From contig OV050030.1 of assembly GCA_920105625.2 (NCBI GenBank), positions 94,370,652 through 94,434,651 on the forward strand: a stretch of 64,000 nt of DNA, given 5' to 3'. A program made the position numbers and the translations under genes. How positions within the stretch are numbered: the first letter of the stretch is position 1; the number at the start of each line of letters is the position of its first letter. The stretch comes from Clusia tigrina. Lineage: Eukaryota; Arthropoda; Insecta; Diptera; Clusiidae. Positions 21,295 through 31,801 of this stretch are shown piece after piece. The notes under the pieces were generated by a model. The model was not told the DNA's origin and ran no database searches. It saw nothing but the letters and a program-made list of their open reading frames with translations.

Positions 21295-23014
21295 TACTGC
21301 TTTCGTTATTTGATAGAACAATAATTGGTGTTCGCATGACTACAGTATCATTTGAATATTTAACTTTAGCTGCAACAGTATCTCCACCAAATAACATTTT
21401 CAATGTTTCAGTTGCTGACGGCTCCAGTATAGGTTCGTTCCATAGAATTATTCTCTTGTCAACGCATTCCATTAATGGAAAAGAACTATAACGATTAAAA
21501 TTGCCAACTTGGCCAAAATTTAAACAAAAATGAATAAAAGTATCAAAAAAATAATTTTTACCAGCATTTGGAGGTGATAATATAAATAAAGTATTTTTTT
21601 TAGGAATATTTTTATCAATAACATTATATAAATTAATTAAAAATTTTATTATTTCATTATAATCATTATAAAATTGAAATTTTAATAAGTCATCTAAAAT
21701 ATTTACTGATTCTTGAATAGAATAATAATAATTATATAAATTACCTACTGGTGCGTTAAAAATTAAATTTTGTGGTTCAACAGATTGTACATATAAAAAA
21801 ATTTCCTGGAAATTTAAATTATTTATATAGTTATTTACTATTCTTATACAATTTTTTATTAAAGTAGAATTTAAGTCAAAGAACCGAAATTGCGAAGATA
21901 GCCACATTGATGTATTTAAAATATGGCTTATGGGAGCTGTTGGATGTTCTTTTAGAAAATCAATTATTTTGTCTCCCTTTCCTCTCTTTTGACATTTGGT
22001 ATCTGTTGTAACTGATTCGTTACAGATACTAATAACTTCATTATTGTTTTGTAATTGGGATCCAAAGGAGATTGGATTATAAATGTTGAACGAAAATTCG
22101 CTTCCGTCCACCATTCCTTCTTCGGCTTCTTGCAGATCTTGGAAAAATCGTATACATCTAGTTTCACAACTTGGAAACCACGTTCCCCCGGCGATGTTAT
22201 AGTATATGTACTCCCTGGAATCTTTCTGCAAATAGATTGACAGATAGATCCAGTGCTGGAGCGTGAATTTCCAACTTGGAATAACGCGTCGAGCGAATCT
22301 TCTAGTGATACGTTCCTGGAAGCAGGAATTGAAGGAACATCGGCAGGAATTGTTGGAGTAATTGCAGTCGTGGATGACATGGATGTGACTCCCGTGATGT
22401 GCGATGATGAGGATGGTCCCTGAAAATTTTCTACATAATTGTTGGTAATCCATGTTGATGTTTCCAACGTCATAGATTGTTCCAAATACATCGTGGACCA
22501 CTCGCTGTTTAATAGGATTATGATTAAATGCTTCAACGAATACTTGCCTAATTCTTTCTTTTGGGCAAGAATTATTTTCTGTGCATACAGGAGGGAGTCC
22601 ATCAACGTATCTAGAGATCGTTTCGCCTCGTACTGCTTCTGTTTCAAAGAGAGAGAGATCAAAATCTCCAATGTTGTATTCGCATGAAGAAGGAATTCCT
22701 TTGTCCATAGCAGCATCACCAATAAAAGAAGCGAAATATGCGTTGAGTTCTCTGGAAGAAGACTCGCCTTTTTCATTTCTGCTTCGACATCCAATTTCTT
22801 TTTTTTGGTCATCTCCTGATTGTCCTCTGCTTTCCTTTTCTTCCGTTTCTCCTTCACTATCGTCTCCTCCACTGCTTGCGTATTCGGCATTACTGAAACT
22901 TCTTCGGCAGCTATCGGCCGAAGGCCATGATATAGCTAAGCCATGAATAGGAAAATTCAGCTTTGCCACTATTGACTGCGCTGTCGGCATCGTCGTCGTC
23001 GTCGTCGTCGCCAT
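21263..23014 (-). CDS. Endogenous densovirus NS1, chimeric 583-codon ORF (minus copy)
   Basis: Viral homology runs from 22904 down to 21305. NS1 is the parvoviral replication initiator: an N-terminal HUH nickase and a C-terminal superfamily 3 helicase. I see HHGSHIHVIHDCNYSN (HUH metal-binding His pair), a Tyr-rich segment near YLQKDSREYIYY that may hold the nicking Tyr, Walker A SPPNAGKN, Walker B IILWNEP and motif C PIIVLSNN. The first 37 codons come from the 22905-23014 spacer (starting MATTTTTTMP), not from viral NS1. The last dozen come from the rosa terminal repeat. The viral C-terminus is missing. No stop occurs across 583 codons. Whether it is expressed is unknown; TATA and start context of this hybrid are not evident. 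Confidence 0.85.
   Translation of the reverse strand: MATTTTTTMPTAQSIVAKLNFPIHGLAISWPSADSCRRSFSNAEYASSGGDDSEGETEEKESRGQSGDDQKKEIGCRSRNEKGESSSRELNAYFASFIGDAAMDKGIPSSCEYNIGDFDLSLFETEAVRGETISRYVDGLPPVCTENNSCPKERIRQVFVEAFNHNPIKQRVVHDVFGTIYDVGNINMDYQQLCRKFSGTILIIAHHGSHIHVIHDCNYSNNSCRCSFNSCFQERITRRFARRVIPSWKFTLQHWIYLSIYLQKDSREYIYYNIAGGTWFPSCETRCIRFFQDLQEAEEGMVDGSEFSFNIYNPISFGSQLQNNNEVISICNESVTTDTKCQKRGKGDKIIDFLKEHPTAPISHILNTSMWLSSQFRFFDLNSTLIKNCIRIVNNYINNLNFQEIFLYVQSVEPQNLIFNAPVGNLYNYYYSIQESVNILDDLLKFQFYNDYNEIIKFLINLYNVIDKNIPKKNTLFILSPPNAGKNYFFDTFIHFCLNFGQVGNFNRYSSFPLMECVDKRIILWNEPILEPSATETLKMLFGGDTVAAKVKYSNDTVVMRTPIIVLSNNESSKGVSKETLQK
21964..22890 (-). CDS. NS2-like ORF overlapping NS1 (minus copy)
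   Basis: A 308-codon ORF in another frame lies inside NS1. It starts at an internal ATG (MPNTQAVEETIV) and has a Lys/Arg-rich segment (KEKRKKRKAEDNQ, KKKKLD), possibly nuclear targeting. Densoviruses commonly carry NS2 as an overlapping frame of the NS1 message. The same frame is open in the plus copy with a longer N-terminus, which argues that it is a true viral gene. Function in virus accumulation is known only by family; nothing in the sequence shows mechanism. Confidence 0.7.
   Translation of the reverse strand: MPNTQAVEETIVKEKRKKRKAEDNQEMTKKKKLDVEAEMKKASLLPENSTHISLLLLVMLLWTKEFLLHANTTLEILISLSLKQKQYEAKRSLDTLMDSLLYAQKIILAQKKELGKYSLKHLIIILLNSEWSTMYLEQSMTLETSTWITNNYVENFQGPSSSSHITGVTSMSSTTAITPTIPADVPSIPASRNVSLEDSLDALFQVGNSRSSTGSICQSICRKIPGSTYTITSPGERGFQVVKLDVYDFSKICKKPKKEWWTEANFRSTFIIQSPLDPNYKTIMKLLVSVTNQLQQIPNVKREERETK
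22902..22923. repeat. Short hairpin at the NS1 inverted-repeat breakpoint
   Basis: CTTCGGC and GCCGAAG flank an 8-nt loop exactly where similarity between the two NS1 copies ends (22904). It could have favoured fold-back copying. Confidence 0.6.
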
Positions 23015-23056
23015 AATGTTTTATTATTTTTACTGTGCATAGTTAACGACTTATTT

Positions 23057-23100
23057 TGCAAAAGAGTATATAAGCGCAGTAAATTTCTCAAGTAACTTAA
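23057..23100 (+). promoter_or_regulatory. Probable densoviral NS promoter
   Basis: TATATAAG at 23067-23074 is followed by AT-rich leader and the NS1 start at 23101. The position just upstream of two overlapping starts (23101 for NS1, 23120 or 23151 for NS2) matches the compact NS promoters of densoviruses. The leader between TATA and ATG is only about 26 bp, so initiation would have to be very close to the start codon. Confidence 0.55.
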
Positions 23101-25009
23101 ATGAATTCTAGTAGCGAAAGTGAGTGTTCGTATAATTATTCAAGTGAAGAAAATGGCACCGACGAAAAAAGTGACGATTCGCGAGCCAGTAGTATTAGAC
23201 GACGATTCTCCATTGGAGTCAGAAAACGAGCAGGAGATTCAACTTGGACAAAGATTAAGCGATTACGAAGAAGTATCAGTAATGCCGATTACGCAAGCAG
23301 TGGAGGAGACGATAGTGAAGGAGAAACGGAAGAAAAGGAAAGCAAAGGACAATCAGGAGATGACCAAAAAAAAGAAATTGGATGTCGAAGCAGAAATTAA
23401 AAAGGCGAGTCTTCTTCCAGAGAACTCAACGCATATTTCGCTTCTTTCATTGGTGATGCTGCTATGGACAAAGGAATTCCTTCTTCATGCGAATACAACA
23501 TTGGAGATTTTGATCTCTCTCTCTTTGAAACAGAAGCAGTACGAGGCGAAACGATCTCTAGATACGTTGATGGACTCCCTCCTGTATGCACAGAAAATAA
23601 TTCTTGCCCAAAAGAAAGAATTAGGCAAGTATTCGTTGAAGCATTTAATCATAATCCTATTAAACAGCGAGTGGTCCACGATGTATTTGGAACAATCTAT
23701 GACGTTGGAAACATCAACATGGATTACCAACAATTATGTAGAAAATTTTCAGGGACCATCCTCATCATCGCACATCACGGGAGTCACATCCATGTCATCC
23801 ACGACTGCAATTACTCCAACAATTCCTGCCGATGTTCCTTCAATTCCTGCTTCCAGGAACGTATCACTAGAAGATTCGCTCGACGCGTTATTCCAAGTTG
23901 GAAATTCACGCTCCAGCACTGGATCTATCTGTCAATCTATTTGCAGAAAGATTCCAGGGAGTACATATACTATAACATCGCCGGGGGAACGTGGTTTCCA
24001 AGTTGTGAAACTAGATGTATACGATTTTTCCAAGATCTGCAAGAAGCCGAAGAAGGAATGGTGGACGGAAGCGAATTTTCGTTCAACATTTATAATCCAA
24101 TCTCCTTTGGATCCCAATTACAAAACAATAATGAAGTTATTAGTATCTGTAACGAATCAGTTACAACAGATACCAAATGTCAAAAAAGAGGAAAGGGAGA
24201 CAAAATAATTGATTTTCTAAAAGAACATCCAACAGCTCCCATAAGCCATATTTTAAATACATCAATGTGGCTATCTTCGCAATTTCGGTTCTTTGACTTA
24301 AATTCTACTTTAATAAAAAATTGTATAAGAATAGTAAATAACTATATAAATAATTTAAATTTCCAGGAAATTTTTTCATATGTACAATCTGTTGAACCAC
24401 AAAATTTAATTTTTAACGCACCAGTAGGTAATTTATATAATTATTTTATTCTATTCAAGAATCAGTAAATATTTTAGATGACTTATTAAAATTTCAATTT
24501 TATAATGATTATAATGAAATAATAAAATTTTTAATTAATTTATATAATGTTATTGATAAAAATATTCCTAAAAAAAATACTTTATTTATATTATCACCTC
24601 CAAATGCTGGTAAAAATTATTTTTTTGATACTTTTATTCATTTTTGTTTAAATTTTGGCCAAGTTGGCAATTTTAATCGTTATAGTTCTTTTCCATTAAT
24701 GGAATGCGTTGACAAGAGAATAATTCTATGGAACGAACCTATACTGGAGCCGTCAGCAACTGAAACATTGAAAATGTTAATGGTGGAGATACTGTTGCAG
24801 CTAAAGTTACATATTCAAATGATACTGTAGTCATGCGAACACCAATTATTGTTCTATCAAATAACGATGTATTCCCAAATGATAAAGCTTTTAGATCTAG
24901 AATGTTTATTTATAAGTGGAGATCATATAAAAATTTAAAAAATTATAATAAAAAACCACATCCTTTGTCAAGTTATCATTTATTGAAAAAATATAATATA
25001 TTACAATAA
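23101..25009 (+). pseudogene. Endogenous densovirus NS1 (plus copy), broken
   Basis: Near-identical inverted copy of the minus-strand NS1 from 23266 onward, with what looks like the native N-terminus from 23101 (MNSSSESECSYNYSS). It retains the HUH region, Walker A near 24600, the NEP Walker B near 24730 and the viral C-terminus, ending at a TAA near 25009. It is disabled by a premature TAA at 23398-23400 and by small length changes near 24449 and 24780 that shift the frame. Its 3' end lies about 10 bp from the capsid stop codon, so the two genes converge tail to tail. AATAAA overlaps the end of the ORF. Confidence 0.9.
23120..24208 (+). CDS. NS2-like ORF overlapping NS1 (plus copy)
   Basis: Open for 362 codons in a frame different from NS1, from either 23120 (MSVRIIIQVK) or the internal 23151 (MAPTKKVTIR). 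The latter has a better charged N-terminus. It contains an acidic patch (LDDDSPLESENEQE) and a basic patch (KEKRKKRKAKDNQ). It stays open although the NS1 frame over the same DNA has a stop, so the two frames decay independently. Identity to the minus-strand frame is very high with a few substitutions. Confidence 0.7.
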   Translation: MSVRIIIQVKKMAPTKKVTIREPVVLDDDSPLESENEQEIQLGQRLSDYEEVSVMPITQAVEETIVKEKRKKRKAKDNQEMTKKKKLDVEAEIKKASLLPENSTHISLLSLVMLLWTKEFLLHANTTLEILISLSLKQKQYEAKRSLDTLMDSLLYAQKIILAQKKELGKYSLKHLIIILLNSEWSTMYLEQSMTLETSTWITNNYVENFQGPSSSSHITGVTSMSSTTAITPTIPADVPSIPASRNVSLEDSLDALFQVGNSRSSTGSICQSICRKIPGSTYTITSPGERGFQVVKLDVYDFSKICKKPKKEWWTEANFRSTFIIQSPLDPNYKTIMKLLVSVTNQLQQIPNVKKEERETK

Positions 25010-25018
25010 AAAATAAAA

Positions 25019-26377
25019 TTATAAATTTAAATGTTGTGTTTTATTTATAACATCATATTCTTCATCATCATCTTCTTCATTTAAAATTGCATTTACTTTT
25101 CCATTATCGTCATCTGTAACGCCGAATAATGTTTGACCATCTGTGTAAGCTCTATCATAATTAGCACAAAAAGTTGCTTCTAAAGGCCAACTAACACTAA
25201 ATCCTTTGCCAAATGCTGATGTAATATTACATTTAATTTCTATTGAACATTCTACTTTCCAATAACATGCGCTATTTAAATAACTAGTTGAATTATCTGT
25301 TGGTTTTAATTGAGGAGTTGCAATTAACCCCACATGTAATTGAGGTTGTGTATCATAACCGAATCCACCTCTTATTGGATGATATGTACCATATGATTCT
25401 ATTGTTCTAGCATATACATCATTTATATTATTAATTACGATAGGTGTTGTTGCACTTTTACTTAAACCTATATCTCCAGATATTGGTTTATTGCCAGCTT
25501 TAAAGAATTGTAGTACATGACTATGTGGTCTAATTTTTAAAGAATGAACTTTATATTTTTGTCTTGTATATGGGACAAAATGTTCTTTACCACGTTTTAT
25601 AAATCCACTTTTTGGTCTATATTCATAATTTGCAATTGGGATTCCTATTGATTGATTTATTAAAAACTGGTGAACTTTTTCATCCATTCTCACACTTCCT
25701 TTATCATGAATTATATATTCTGGATATTTGCCTTCATCTGGATTTCTTTCTCGGTTCCATTCATGGACAAAGTATTGTTCAATTGGTGTTGGAACACATA
25801 GTGCATTTGATGGAATGTGTTTATAATATTTTTGGTACATTTCAGTAACATCAATTGTTTCCAATCCAGTTACTCTCATCGGATCTGTTCCAGCTGAAGT
25901 ATATTTTACATTTTTTCCATAAAATGTTTTATTTAATCCTTCTGCTACCAATCCAATTGGTACATATTCTGAAGTTGCAGTTCCAGTCACAGTTGAACCA
26001 ATGTCAAAAGCAGTACGAGTACCTAATGGAGTTACTTGGCATGTAGCTTTCATTACTTCTGCAGTTGTCGGTAACATATCATATTCAGCTTCACTTAGAT
26101 AAAAAGGTATAAAATCAACTGGAATTAGAGCTAAAGGTGTAGTAATTTGATCAATTGTTTGTGAAGTTTGAATGTTCTCAGTACTAGAACCATAACTTAC
26201 TAATATTTTGGTCTTTGAAAAATGCATATAATTACTAGAACATGGTGTACTAGGTCTTATCCATGTGATACCCGTAGTAGAGGAATCTCCACTTCCTGTT
26301 GCACCCGATCGCGCCCCTGTATTCGGGCCACGACCTGAACCACTTTGCTGATGAATATTTTCTTGATCAACATCCAT
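25019..26377 (-). CDS. Endogenous densovirus capsid (VP) ORF
   Basis: A 452-codon ORF starting MDVDQENIHQQSG, with a Gly/Ser-rich stretch (GRGPNTGARSGATGSG) followed by WIRPSTPCSSNYMHFSK. A Gly-rich linker leading into the jelly-roll capsid protein is the hallmark of densoviral VP4. The tail is acidic (NEEDDDEEYD). The phospholipase A2 domain of large VP1 proteins is not present; sequence upstream of the ATG is open only to a stop near 26410 and then changes to LTR-like DNA, so the 5' part of VP is lost. It converges with the NS genes of the plus copy, as in ambidensoviruses. It has no internal stop. Confidence 0.85.
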   Translation of the reverse strand: MDVDQENIHQQSGSGRGPNTGARSGATGSGDSSTTGITWIRPSTPCSSNYMHFSKTKILVSYGSSTENIQTSQTIDQITTPLALIPVDFIPFYLSEAEYDMLPTTAEVMKATCQVTPLGTRTAFDIGSTVTGTATSEYVPIGLVAEGLNKTFYGKNVKYTSAGTDPMRVTGLETIDVTEMYQKYYKHIPSNALCVPTPIEQYFVHEWNRERNPDEGKYPEYIIHDKGSVRMDEKVHQFLINQSIGIPIANYEYRPKSGFIKRGKEHFVPYTRQKYKVHSLKIRPHSHVLQFFKAGNKPISGDIGLSKSATTPIVINNINDVYARTIESYGTYHPIRGGFGYDTQPQLHVGLIATPQLKPTDNSTSYLNSACYWKVECSIEIKCNITSAFGKGFSVSWPLEATFCANYDRAYTDGQTLFGVTDDDNGKVNAILNEEDDDEEYDVINKTQHLNL

Positions 26378-26409
26378 ATTAGAAGAAGCAGTATTAGGAA
26401 AACTACTCT

Positions 26410-27231
26410 GAAATATTTAAGGATTTATTCTTATATAGATGTCTCTGTCGCGTTGAAGGTCTGTGTTCATCTCAGTTAGCAGGCGGCTGAAAAACATAAT
26501 TCTGACTGAGACTATATGTTACTTTAGCGTATGTGTCTCAGTGAGAATGCGATTGAAAACCAGAATTCTCGCATAGCCCTTATGTCCTATATGTGTCTCA
26601 GTGAGAATGCGATTGACAAGCAGAATTTTCGCTGAGTTCCTATGATATACTCGTATATGTTAGAATTTATTAAGGTGCTTATGATCACTAATGTCCTGAG
26701 TAACTAGGGTTGCTGGTCGTCGTGCGTGAGGTTGCTATCGTCTGGAGAAGAGCTGTTACTAGTTAGGATGTTGTTTCCTGAAAAGAGACCCACTGCCTGG
26801 GCATCGTTTAAATAGGCGAAGCGGACAAAGCTGTCAGTGTAGGGTGTTGTTGTCGAACTACCATTGTGTGACACCGTTGTTGTTCTTCCGTGTGATGGAG
26901 CAGCTTGCGCTGTCGGAACTTCCGTTGCTCTCTTTTGTGCGGTGTCCGCAATGTCGAATGCTCCCAACGATCTTAGTGTCGAATTACTTGTTTGTGTTTT
27001 ATTAATGTTTTTGTTGTCAAAATTTTAATTAATCGCTGCTTGTAACTATTGCTATTGACATGTTGTTGTTTTTTGTTTATAAACTTCGACCTATGCATGC
27101 CCTTGTTTGTAAATTCCATACGTCGCGGATAGTCAACTTAGAAATGCGTATGGTTGTCGTTGCTTCTTTCGGTGCCGAAATTTTTACTTGCATTCGGCCG
27201 ATCGTCGTGTTGCAGTGGATTTGCATTACCT
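26410..27231 (-). repeat. LTR-like block related to the hairpin-rich family
   Basis: In minus orientation a TATTTAAAC TATA-like site lies near 26810 and AATAAA near 26418. Between them are three hairpin units with a GATTGAAAACCAGAA or GATTGACAAGCAGAA loop (26545-26575, 26605-26635 and a weaker one near 26485), matching those in the solo LTR at 8236-9757. GTTGTT-rich stretches are also shared. The U5 end is missing: the block fuses to viral DNA near 26400. An 87-codon open frame within it (26704-26967) has no recognised domain. Confidence 0.6.
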
Positions 27232-27450
27232 TTCATTTATATATATAGTTGGGATCACTCAATATTTCGAAGGTTTTAAATTGATTTTTGTTCTTTTTTA
27301 GGCGTTCTACACTTTTTTAAACTTTTCTGAATTTATTTTCTGAAAATAAATTCAGAAAAGTTTAAAAAAGTGTAGAACGCCTAAAAAAGAACAAAAATCA
27401 ATTTAAAACCTTCGAAATATTGAGTGATCCCAACTATATATATAAATGAA
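27232..27450. repeat. Perfect 219-bp palindrome
   Basis: Two 109-nt arms, identical as reverse complements at every position I compared, flank a single T at 27341. It sits at the point where other members of the neighbouring LTR family carry a small terminal hairpin. It contains no gene. Confidence 0.93.
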
Positions 27451-27540
27451 CTGTTTAAAAAAAATAATATAAAATAAAATAAATATATATATATAAAAAA
27501 AAATAAATATATATTTGGGTTTTTTAATTCTAGCTAAATT

Positions 27541-29950
<2,410 letters not shown>

Positions 29951-29951
29951 G

Positions 29952-30327
29952 GCAGTTCCAGCCACTTTATTAATTACACCACATTGTGAAATCCATCGCA
30001 ATGTGACTTATACGAAACTGCTGACGCTGCACAATCGCCGTCCCTCAAATATACAAGTATGCGCATGCATGCTGCGGATATGTGCCAGCCGCTAACTCAG
30101 CACATTCCTGCACGATGAGAACAAGCTACAGTTGCAAAGTGGAAAGATCTTGCGGGTGCACGGGACTGCGCCGAGATTAGATAAAAGTTTGTATTTTACT
30201 TTAATTTGGCAGTGCAGCGAAAGGCTCCACAAAATATAATTGTTATAACATTTTAAACCTTTAGTGTTTTATTAGTGCCAGTTAAGACACTCAAAAATAT
30301 ATTTTTGCGGGACCGAATCCTCTAACT
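29952..30327 (+). repeat. 5' LTR of gypsy C, first bases missing, with PBS
   Basis: Matches the 3' LTR from GCAGTTCC onward but lacks its first dozen bases (AGTTAACACGTC), replaced by (TA)n. It ends TCTAACT. The following GGCGCCCGAGAGAG would pair with a lysine-type tRNA 3' end. Inverted ends AGTTA/TAACT are characteristic of gypsy-group LTRs. Confidence 0.85.
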
Positions 30328-30400
30328 GGCGCCCGAGAGAGACCTGCTTTTTTAAAAGAAAAAATAAATAAAAGTTAAAACAAGTGTGAAAATAAAAACA

Positions 30401-30535
30401 ACTGCGAAACCAACGGGTCCCTCTAGTTGAGAATAAAAAAGTGGAGCAATTTGCGAAACTTGCGAGTCCCTCTAGTTTGCTATAAGATAAAAAAAATCGA
30501 AACTAGTACGAAACTTACGAGTCCCTGTAGTTGTA
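30401..30535 (+). repeat. Three leader repeats in gypsy C
   Basis: Three units about 50-55 bp long share TGCGAAAC...GAGTCCCTCTAGTT cores (starting near 30402, 30452 and 30507). They are in the untranslated leader between PBS and gag. Confidence 0.8.
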
Positions 30536-30640
30536 GAGATATGCAATTAACAAGATAAGCCAAATTAATTCTCAAAAGGATTCGGGCGAATTAAAATTAA
30601 TAGAATTTTAAGGAATATAAAAAGATAAAAAAGTTACAAG

Positions 30641-30877
30641 TGTGTGAGGCCCACCCTCCGTATTAAATAATTGGATCGTTGTCCTGCAGAACATGTGTTC
30701 GTGCCTAATTTGTAGCATTCTTGTAACTAAATGTCGGAGCTGGCACCACTCTTTGGTCAGCTGTGAAACTCGACATCCTGTCATGCTTTATTTCTCTTCA
30801 ATAAATGTATTCCAACCAATCGGACGTGTTTTCTCCAATCTGATTTAATCCGGGATATTCTCACTAGTATACACACC
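30641..30877 (+). repeat. Possible small solo LTR
   Basis: Begins TGTGTGAGGCCC and ends near CTAGTATACACACC, with AATAAA at about 30801. An ACAAG/GCAAG pair flanks it loosely. It interrupts the gypsy C leader. The terminal CA is not clean, so this is tentative. Confidence 0.3.
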
Positions 30878-31053
30878 CGCAAGCGCTTAGAAACGCAAGA
30901 ACATGCTTCTTGAAGTTAGAATAATACTTCACTACTGAGACTGCATGTGTAATTTTCTTCTTTCCTATTAGAGAGAGTTTTACAAATTTACTATTCAATT
31001 GATAAATTTATTTTTCGTGTAACGATTTTTGAGTTGCACTCGTTGTTGCCAAA

Positions 31054-31800
31054 TTGTGGGTTATTTTGTATTTGTTGACTTACACCAGATCAGTAAACTC
31101 TTTTTTTAATGTATCCAGACTGAATGATTGTGTATTAGAACGTAAGAAAGAGATGAAATATTTGAGTGTCATTTATAGCTCAAATTTTAGTTTCAAGAGT
31201 CATTATGATTATATGGTCTCAAAGTCTTGCTCCATGGTTGGCTTCATTAAAAGAAATACTAAAAATTTCAAAGATCCAGTTACGATAAAGGCGCTGTATG
31301 TCTCCCTTGTCCGTAGTATACTGCAATATTATGACGAAAGTTCAAATCTCATCGAAAGAGTGCAAAAAAATATGGCCAGATATATGCTAAAAAAATTTGT
31401 TTGGCAGGAAGGTTTACCTTCTTACGATAGTAGACGGTAGCTTTTGGGTCTTCAATCCTTAAAGGAAAGGCGAATTTACACATTCTATTTTATTTGTTTT
31501 TTACATATTAGCAGTCAAAATTGAATGTAAAGAGCTATCAAAATATTTTGCATTATATGAAGCTCCTAGATTTCTTAGAAACAACCGAATCTTTGTTGAT
31601 GAGTTTTATAAAACTAAATATGCCTCTAATGAACCTATTAACAGGTGTATTCGCATTTTTAATAAGAATAGTAGCTCATTAAACTTTAATGTAGATGAAA
31701 ATCGTTTTAGGTTCAGTCTTTTTTTATTATTTAATTAAAATTTGTACCTATAGTCTGTAAGATTTAATTAATAGTAGACTGAAATAAATAAATATATATA
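31054..31800 (+). pseudogene. Non-LTR reverse transcriptase C-terminal fragment in gypsy C leader
   Basis: The 128-codon frame 31054-31440 has MKYLSVIYSSNFSFKSHYDY, MVGFIKRNTKNFKDP, TIKALYVSLVRSILQYY and IERVQKNMARYML, the thumb region of a LINE RT typical of insects. A stop is followed by SLKERRIYTFYF. It ends in AAATAAATAAATATATAT near 31799, a usual LINE 3' tail, and gypsy C gag resumes right after. It is therefore a 5'-truncated insertion. Confidence 0.78.
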
Positions 31801-31801
31801 A

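Noticed and set aside
22439..22687. Plus-strand frame opposite NS1 (and its mirror at 23485-23733)
   Set aside because: Antisense shadow of the overlapping NS1/NS2 frames; appears in both copies because they are near-identical.
26704..26967. 87-codon minus-strand frame between the capsid ORF and the palindrome
   Set aside because: Considered as a VP1 N-terminal exon, but it has no PLA2 motif and lies around the TATA region of the LTR-like block.
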